Of a DNA stretch of 64,000 nucleotides, positions 58,571-64,000 are shown in pieces. The notes below the pieces were generated by a model. The model did no database searches. It saw nothing but the letters and a program-made list of their open reading frames with translations, and was not told the DNA's origin. The position numbers and the translations under genes were made by a program. This stretch comes from Chrysomallon squamiferum. Taxonomy: Eukaryota > Mollusca > Gastropoda > Neomphalida > Peltospiridae. Within the stretch, counting starts at the first letter, position 1. Each line of letters begins with the position of its first letter. The stretch spans positions 5,755,589 through 5,819,588 of the forward strand of contig CM022675.1 of NCBI GenBank assembly GCA_012295275.1, written 5' to 3'.

Positions 58571-61500
58571 TGATAAAAATAATAATAACAATAATAATAA
58601 AATGAAAAAAAAAATAAATAATAAATAATAATAATAATAATAACAGCAACAGCAGCAACAATAACAGCAACAGTAACAACAATAATAGAAATTAGTGTCA
58701 TAAAATAAACAAACAGTATTTAAAGTATTTAGGATAACTATATTTTTGAGAGACTGAAGAGAAATTTAAAAATCATTTGTATTATTTTAAGATCATTTAT
58801 TAAATTTGATTTCAATTACGGTCTATTTTAATACAGTTGAATATGATATTTTAAGACTAATTTTAATTTAAATGTAATTTTTGCAGATTAAGACTACTTT
58901 TAATTTAAATGTAATTTTCTCAATTTAACACTAATTTAATACAATATTTTACAGCAAATTTAATAATTATATTATTACATTTTAAATCAAAGTTAACACA
59001 TTATAATATAGAGTTTAACATTTTTAAAACAAATTTAATACTTTTAACACAGAGCTAATATATTTTAATCTTCAAGAAAAATAATGAAAAGAAAATAATA
59101 AAGAAAAAAGTATATTTCGCATATAAAAGTTTACATCATTAAATTAAGTCAAAATTAAAACAAAAATGTATCATTTAACACACAGTGTAATTTAAAAATA
59201 TATTTGTAAACAAATCACTTATTTCTATGGAGTAGTTTCCGTTTCATCGGTTTCCAGCCACCTGTATTTCTATTCTAAATGTCAATTATATGTTCTAAAT
59301 GCTTAAAACATTAAATACATAATAACCAATGAAAGGACTTTTTTTGAGTTAACACTGGGTTGGTGTGTGGAGGGGAACTGAACGATACACTTACTGGTTC
59401 TGTAGACAAAACGTTATGTGGAGAGCTCCAAGCATATTGTCTGGAACCAATATCTGGGAACAGAAAACAAAAGTAAAACATTTACTAAACATAATTAATG
59501 CAAATATAAAACCAAATATGCTAAACCTAATTTCACAAACATAGATTCCCAACACACACACACACATGCAAAAAAAAAAAAAAAAAAAAAAACAAAACAA
59601 AAAGCATAAGGTCACACCCCCATACGAACACAAGTATATAATCACACACACACACACACACATACACAAATATACACAATGACACATATACACAAAATAC
59701 CACTTACACACACACATATATAAAAGAAACATGGCATGCAGTATTATACAAAATATATATATATATATATATCAACAAGAAAATGAGAAAAAACAAATAC
59801 TTAAAATAACAAATATGTATGAAAAAAGTACTATACGCTTACCTTCATTTTGATGCTGCATGTCTCTCCATGAGAAGTCTATTGGCTCAGTACTCGTGTA
59901 AGGAAGGTTTGCTGCTGCTGCTGCTGCTGTTGCGCTTTTGCGACCCCATGAATCCAGTGATGCTCTGTCAGGTCTGTAGTAGCTGGGATTATCCTTAGCA
60001 AAACTGGTTCGCCGAGGTATTGACGATGCAAACACACTTCTGAATGGCTCATCATGGTATCTGAAATAAGTGGCAGCTGATTATAATTTAATATTGATGA
60101 GGGTGTGATGTCAAATATGAATGATGATGATGATGATGATAAGAACAAAAGCAACCCCAGAACCTATAATAACAATGCTTTTACTATTAATATGACTATT
60201 ACCATCAACCTCACTACAACTAATATTACTACTATAACCTACTAATTAAATATTACTGAATAAAGAAAAACCTGATCACATAAATATGATCTTGGAAAGG
60301 GATGTGTTTGGAATGGGATAGCTGGTTTATACTCACAAGGAATCATTTTCAGAAACAGACCGGCTTTCGTGAAATCCTTTCTGAGACTTGCGACGTAGAC
60401 AGATGATTGCAACAACGAGAACAACAATGACAACAAACAGTGGAATTCCAACAGATAAACCAATAATAATATCAGTGTCAACTGAAAACACACACAAAAA
60501 TAAAATAAAATAAGATAAATAAATAAATAAAAATGTAATAAATAAATAAATAAATAAATAAAATAGATTAATAACTAAAACGAAATAAAAAAAAACAACA
60601 AAATAATAATAATAATAATAATAACAAAAATAAAATAGAATAATAAATGCATAAATAAATAAACAAAATTAAATATAACCACAAAAAACTAAACAAAATC
60701 AAAAACCAAATAAAAATAGAGTAATAAATAAATAAATAAATGAACAAAACAAAAGAAAACAAAATAAAATAGACAGACAAATAAATAGATAGATAAATAA
60801 AACTGCATAAAATTTAAAATTTGAATTAATTTTACAGAATTACAATTAACAATATTGTGTTTTAGTCTCATAATTATTGTTTAGAATTAAAAGTTTATAA
60901 ACACAAAATAAGAATATACATCAAAAATATAGTTTGCACATACAGCAGATAAACACACACAAAAAAAACAACATTACACACAATGGACACAAAGACGTAG
61001 CAACACATACAGACACCCACAAATAAAACCACAAAAATAAATAAAATAGAGTAATAAATAAATAAACAAAAAATAAATGAACAAAATAGAAAGACAGATA
61101 AATAGATAGATAAATAAAACTGCATAAAATTAAAAAAAAATAAGTTTACAGAATTACACACACACAAAAATGGACAACATAGATAAACACACACACACAT
61201 ACCAAAAAAAACCCATGTACAGGAACACACACACAATTACTACTGGTTCAGTTACAGTTTTGCAGATGTAATTGATTAACTCTTGTTGTTGTTGTTTTCT
61301 CTCTACCTTCACTGTTCTGTGCACTGCACTCAGGAATCCCATCCACAACCCTACAGCTTTCCAAATCTGAGCATTCACCAAGTTCAGCTAGAAGTGTACA
61401 TGGAGTTGTGTCCCTTGTTACTAGAATCAAAACATTAAAATTAAAAACATTTTGTGTGTGTGTATAAATATATATGTATGGGCAAAACAAAACCTGTTAT

Positions 61501-61945
61501 TTCTAATGTAATTTAAATGAATTTCAAACACAAACCAGAAAGTTTATACATATTTGTATCCCTTGCCAACAGACTAAAAAAAAAAAAAAAACCTATAAAA
61601 AACCTATAAGTAAAAAAAAAAAAGAATAAAGAACCTAAAACAATAATAGCTAACTAAAGGTAATCATTTATAATGCAGGTAACCAAAAAAATTAATAATA
61701 AATAAATAAATAAATAAACATTTATAACTTATTCCTATTAAAATTAACAATTTATATATTTGAATGATAAAAGCTTTTAATACTAATTAAATAAATTATT
61801 AAAGCCATCACGTTATAATGAAGAATTAATTACAAGAAAGAATAATGAATACAAAAATAACAAACATTAAAAACAAACGCATTTTAATTACGTAATCTTG
61901 AAATAACGTTTATATTTTAAATCAAAAACATATAAAAATTACAAA

Positions 61946-61979
<34 letters not shown>

Positions 61980-62521
61980 TTTTTTTTTTTTTTTTGCTTA
62001 CTGTTGTATCCTTTAACTCTCTGAGATAAAATGGCTATCTTGTTATCACCATCTGTTATGTATCCGTTTGTCTGTAAGTCTGTGAGAGATTTGGCAAACA
62101 CTCCACCAGGGTTTGGCTGCTGATTTGTGTTTATTATGGTGTTGTATTCAGTGACAGCACTTCCTCTTTTTATACTGTTAATTATCAACTCAACAAAACC
62201 TGTTATAGTCACATTGAAGTATGCTGTTAACTAGAAAAGAGAACAATGGAACAATGACAACAACAACATCAACAGCAGCAACAACAACAGCAACAACAAA
62301 CGATATTAATGATAATGATAATAATAATGATAATAGTAGTAGTAATAGTAGTAGTTATGTTGTTGGCAATAATAATAGTACTAGCTGTTGTAGTACTATT
62401 AATAGTAGTAACATTAACATTACCAAGACTACCAGAACCACCAACCTACCACTACTACTACGACCACCAGCACTACTACAATCATTACTACTATTAAAAC
62501 TATAACTACTAAAAAAGAATA

Positions 62522-62557
<36 letters not shown>

Positions 62558-63931
62558 TGTATGTGTATGTGTATGTGTATATGACTAACAGACAGAAAGA
62601 CAGAGTTATTAGTACACAGACAGACAGATAGTCAGACAGGTACAAAAATACTCAGACAGAAATGGATGTATGATGGCTGCACATAACTCTTTAGTCACTA
62701 AGTCTATGAAATTTTCACAGGTTTATAGAATTATCTCCCTTGAACAACACTGATTATTGTTAATTTTATCAAGAAACTAAACTAAATGCTTACATAACTT
62801 TTTATCTTCCTCTTGTCTGTTTTGAACTGCTCAGTGTTTGGATCAGACAAGTTATAATCCAGTACTATCACTGCACTGTATGTTTTTATTTCTGAAACAG
62901 ACCAAACTATTCTTTACAAATTTTAGCCTACCATGTCATGTATCATTACAAGTTTTATAAACAGCTCTGAATGAATGTCGTGAAAACAAAACATTAATTA
63001 ATTAATTTATTAATTTATTTATTTATTTATTTGTTGTTGATTTTTTTGTGGTTGTTTGTTTGTTTATTTATTTATTTCTAGTTTGTTTATTCATTGTCTA
63101 GTTATTTATTTTCTATGTGATACTTATTCTATTATTATTATTACAAAGCAAAAAAAGTTTACAAAGACCATCACAAAAAATATAAGAAATAAATAAAGAG
63201 CGATCCCCAACAAAAAACAAAAAAATATTAAAAATTAAAATAAGACAATACTTTTAATTAACATATAAATAACATACCGTCACATTTCCTGGGATCACTT
63301 GCACTTATGATGTAGCCTGAAGAACAGTAACATTTGAAACTTCCATCGAAATTAGCACACTGCTGTTCACAACCATGTTTCACAGTCAAACACTCGTTAA
63401 TATCTGAAAGCAAACAACAACAAACATTCACCATACACTGAGCATGAGCAAATACACCAAGTACTACTACCACTGCTATTTATCTGTACAAACAACAATC
63501 ATCCTGCTACTACAATTACTTCTTCTTCTACTATTCCCACTATTGCTACTATGATTAATACAATTTTTGTTGCTACTACTATTAATATTTATATAAGAAC
63601 TGTTGCTGCTACTACTGCAACAACAACAACAACTACTACTACTAAAACTACTACTAATAAAAACGAAAACGCAAGATACTATTCCTTCGTTTTTTATTAC
63701 TATTACTACTTTTACTACAACTAAAGCTACCGATATAACTACTATTATGATGACTACCACTACTACTACTAGAACTGTGACATTTATGTCTTCATCATAA
63801 TAATCATCCTTTTCATTATCATAATTATAACTTTTGCTTTTATTACTATTACTATTAATATCATCCATATAAACAGTTATTATTGTTAGTTGTTATTATT
63901 ATTATTATTGTTATTGCTATTGCTAGTAGTA

Positions 63932-63965
<34 letters not shown>

Positions 63966-64000
63966 CAGCAGTAGTAGTATTTACCTGTACAAACACCCTC
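58416..64000 (-). CDS. Gene D: 3' part of a second EGF-SEA membrane protein
   Basis: Minus-strand exons, in transcript order: 64000-63985 (partial), 63403-63278, 62891-62794, 62230-62002, 61420-61307, 60481-60337, 60060-59843, 59453-59395, 58463-58416. They encode EGF end, Ca-EGF, two-exon SEA, four-Cys module, transmembrane helix and tail. Phases at every junction match gene C. It is a clear paralogue, more diverged than gene B, with no frame breaks in the visible part. Its 5' part, presumably with NIDO, AMOP and VWD, lies outside the window. The orientation is tail-to-tail with gene C. Confidence 0.88.
58475..58690. repeat. (ATA)n/(ACA)n microsatellites
   Basis: Long trinucleotide tracts lie in the intron just upstream (in transcript direction) of the last exon. 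Confidence 0.93.
59395..59453 (-). CDS. Gene D: tail exon
   Basis: DIGSRQYAWSSPHNVLSTEP, ending at a GTAAGT donor. 59 bases, phase 1 in, phase 0 out, as in gene C, though the residues have diverged. Confidence 0.75.
59570..59730. repeat. Poly-A and (CA)n tracts
   Basis: About 22 A residues near 59,571-59,591, then CA-rich tracts at about 59,645-59,720. The adjacent ORF of 113 residues is a repeat translation running into the tail exon. Confidence 0.85.
59843..60060 (-). CDS. Gene D: main cytoplasmic tail exon
   Basis: [35 protein letters not shown], then an (A)6 run, ending [20 protein letters not shown] and R/QPD-x-AS-x-DSW match gene C. The alanine run comes from GCA/GCT-type repeats and is absent from gene C. 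Phase 2 in, phase 1 out. Confidence 0.92.
60337..60481 (-). CDS. Gene D: transmembrane exon
   Basis: [29 protein letters not shown], then RRKSQKGFHESRSVSENDS. A single helix, a basic anchor, and a Ser-rich start of the tail. Phase 1 in, phase 2 out (GTGAGT), as in gene C. Confidence 0.93.
60482..61306. other. AT-rich intron of gene D
   Basis: AAAT/AATA tetranucleotides and short CA tracts. The segments around 60,700-60,830 and 61,030-61,140 (CAAAATAGACAGACAAATAA, AACTGCATAAAATT) are diverged duplicates of each other. No exon. Confidence 0.55.
61307..61420 (-). CDS. Gene D: four-cysteine module
   Basis: ITRDTTPCTLLAELGECSDL, ESCRVVDGIPECSA. It has the same cysteine spacing as 17011 and 50021. 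Phase 1-1. Confidence 0.88.
61421..62001. other. AT-rich intron of gene D
   Basis: AAAT runs and an (ATT)n-poly-T tract (about 61,945-61,995) next to the SEA exon donor. Nothing else is seen. Confidence 0.5.
62002..62230 (-). CDS. Gene D: SEA domain exon 2 with G-S site
   Basis: LTAYFNVTITGFVELIINSI, KRGSAVTEYNTII, ending KIAILSQRVKGYN. G-S (62164-62159) is followed by A-V, closer to the G|SVVV consensus than in genes B and C. Phase 0 in, phase 1 out. Confidence 0.88.
62250..62560. repeat. Trinucleotide-rich intron tract
   Basis: (ACA)n, (ATA)n, (AGT)n and (TAC)n runs, then (AATA)n at about 62,520-62,557. ORFs on both strands are repeat translations. Confidence 0.88.
62794..62891 (-). CDS. 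Gene D: SEA domain exon 1
   Basis: EIKTYSAVIVLDYNLSDPNT, EQFKTDKRKIKSY. SAVI-x-L-x-Y matches SAVITLNY in genes B and C. 98 bases, phase 1 in, phase 0 out; the frame is intact. Confidence 0.85.
62892..63277. other. Intron of gene D between EGF and SEA
   Basis: AT-rich and TTTA-rich. It lacks the 35-bp minisatellite present in the same intron of genes B and C. Confidence 0.55.
63278..63403 (-). CDS. Gene D: Ca-binding EGF
   Basis: [40 protein letters not shown] and a final Cys. It matches 45225-45350 and 14597-14722. The donor is GTATGT. Phase 1-1. Confidence 0.92.
63480..63980. repeat. Trinucleotide-rich intron tract
   Basis: Dense (TAC)n, (ACA)n and (AGT)n repeats up to the donor of the edge exon. 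Similar tracts precede the equivalent EGF exons of genes B and C. Confidence 0.88.
63985..64000 (-). CDS. Gene D: 3' end of an EGF exon cut by the window edge
   Basis: Only EGVCTG can be read, ending in phase 1 at a GTAAAT donor. It resembles the SGVCEG end of exons 14278 and 44422. Confidence 0.6.

Noticed and set aside
59391-59732. 113-residue minus-strand ORF
   Set aside because: Mostly CA and poly-A repeat translation that runs into the real tail exon in one frame.
62221-62645. Poly-Thr/Ser/Asn ORFs resembling a mucin PTS region
   Set aside because: They come from pure trinucleotide repeats in an intron with stops in the SEA frame; no splice sites fit.

Overview
This is eukaryotic (metazoan) DNA. 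It is AT-rich, full of simple repeats and minisatellites, and its coding sequence is cut into short exons with GT-AG borders, mostly phase 1-1. Protein families (SRCR, ZP, NIDO, AMOP, VWD, cadherin-like, EGF, laminin-EGF, SEA) and the repeat style suggest a lophotrochozoan, most likely a mollusc. The species cannot be named from the sequence.

Layout. 1-7.6 kb is gene-poor: one unrecognised 136-residue ORF (319-729), a possible promoter near 1.45-1.54 kb, microsatellites, diverged tandem duplications and a hairpin-forming inverted repeat. 7.68-10.01 kb (minus strand) holds the 3' exons of an SRCR-ZP transmembrane protein (gene A, DMBT1-like). A 200-N placeholder gap (10,044-10,243) follows, then a 44-bp minisatellite. 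11.8-17.1 kb (plus) is an eight-exon EGF/SEA block (gene B). 21.4-53.35 kb (plus) is a large MUC4-like membrane protein (gene C, 39 recognised exons, about 2,150 residues): NIDO, AMOP, VWD with a GDPH motif, cadherin-like segment, about 26 EGF-type modules, split SEA domain, four-Cys module, transmembrane segment and cytoplasmic tail. 58.4-64.0 kb (minus) is the 3' part of a paralogue (gene D), tail-to-tail with gene C and running off the right edge.

Gene B is a collinear copy of the 42.5-50.1 kb part of gene C without the transmembrane and tail exons. It is either a partial duplicate or, since the phases fit, the 5' part of the gene C transcript. Genes A and B both lose their 5' ends toward the N gap. 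All four loci would encode cell-surface or secreted mosaic proteins of epithelial or mucosal type, and the window looks like part of a local family growing by exon and block duplication.

The most unusual features are: (i) repeated amplification of 3' splice acceptors with the first exon codons, above all an approximately 18-unit 59-bp minisatellite at 31.4-32.5 kb that copies the acceptor and 5' end of the exon right after it; (ii) two motifs known for self-cleavage in related families (GDPH in VWD, G-S in SEA) in one protein; (iii) three single-base frameshifts in otherwise well-conserved exons (9.95, 15.72 and 35.61 kb), which mean pseudogenisation or assembly indels; (iv) matched partial exon loss in the two copies of the duplicated block.
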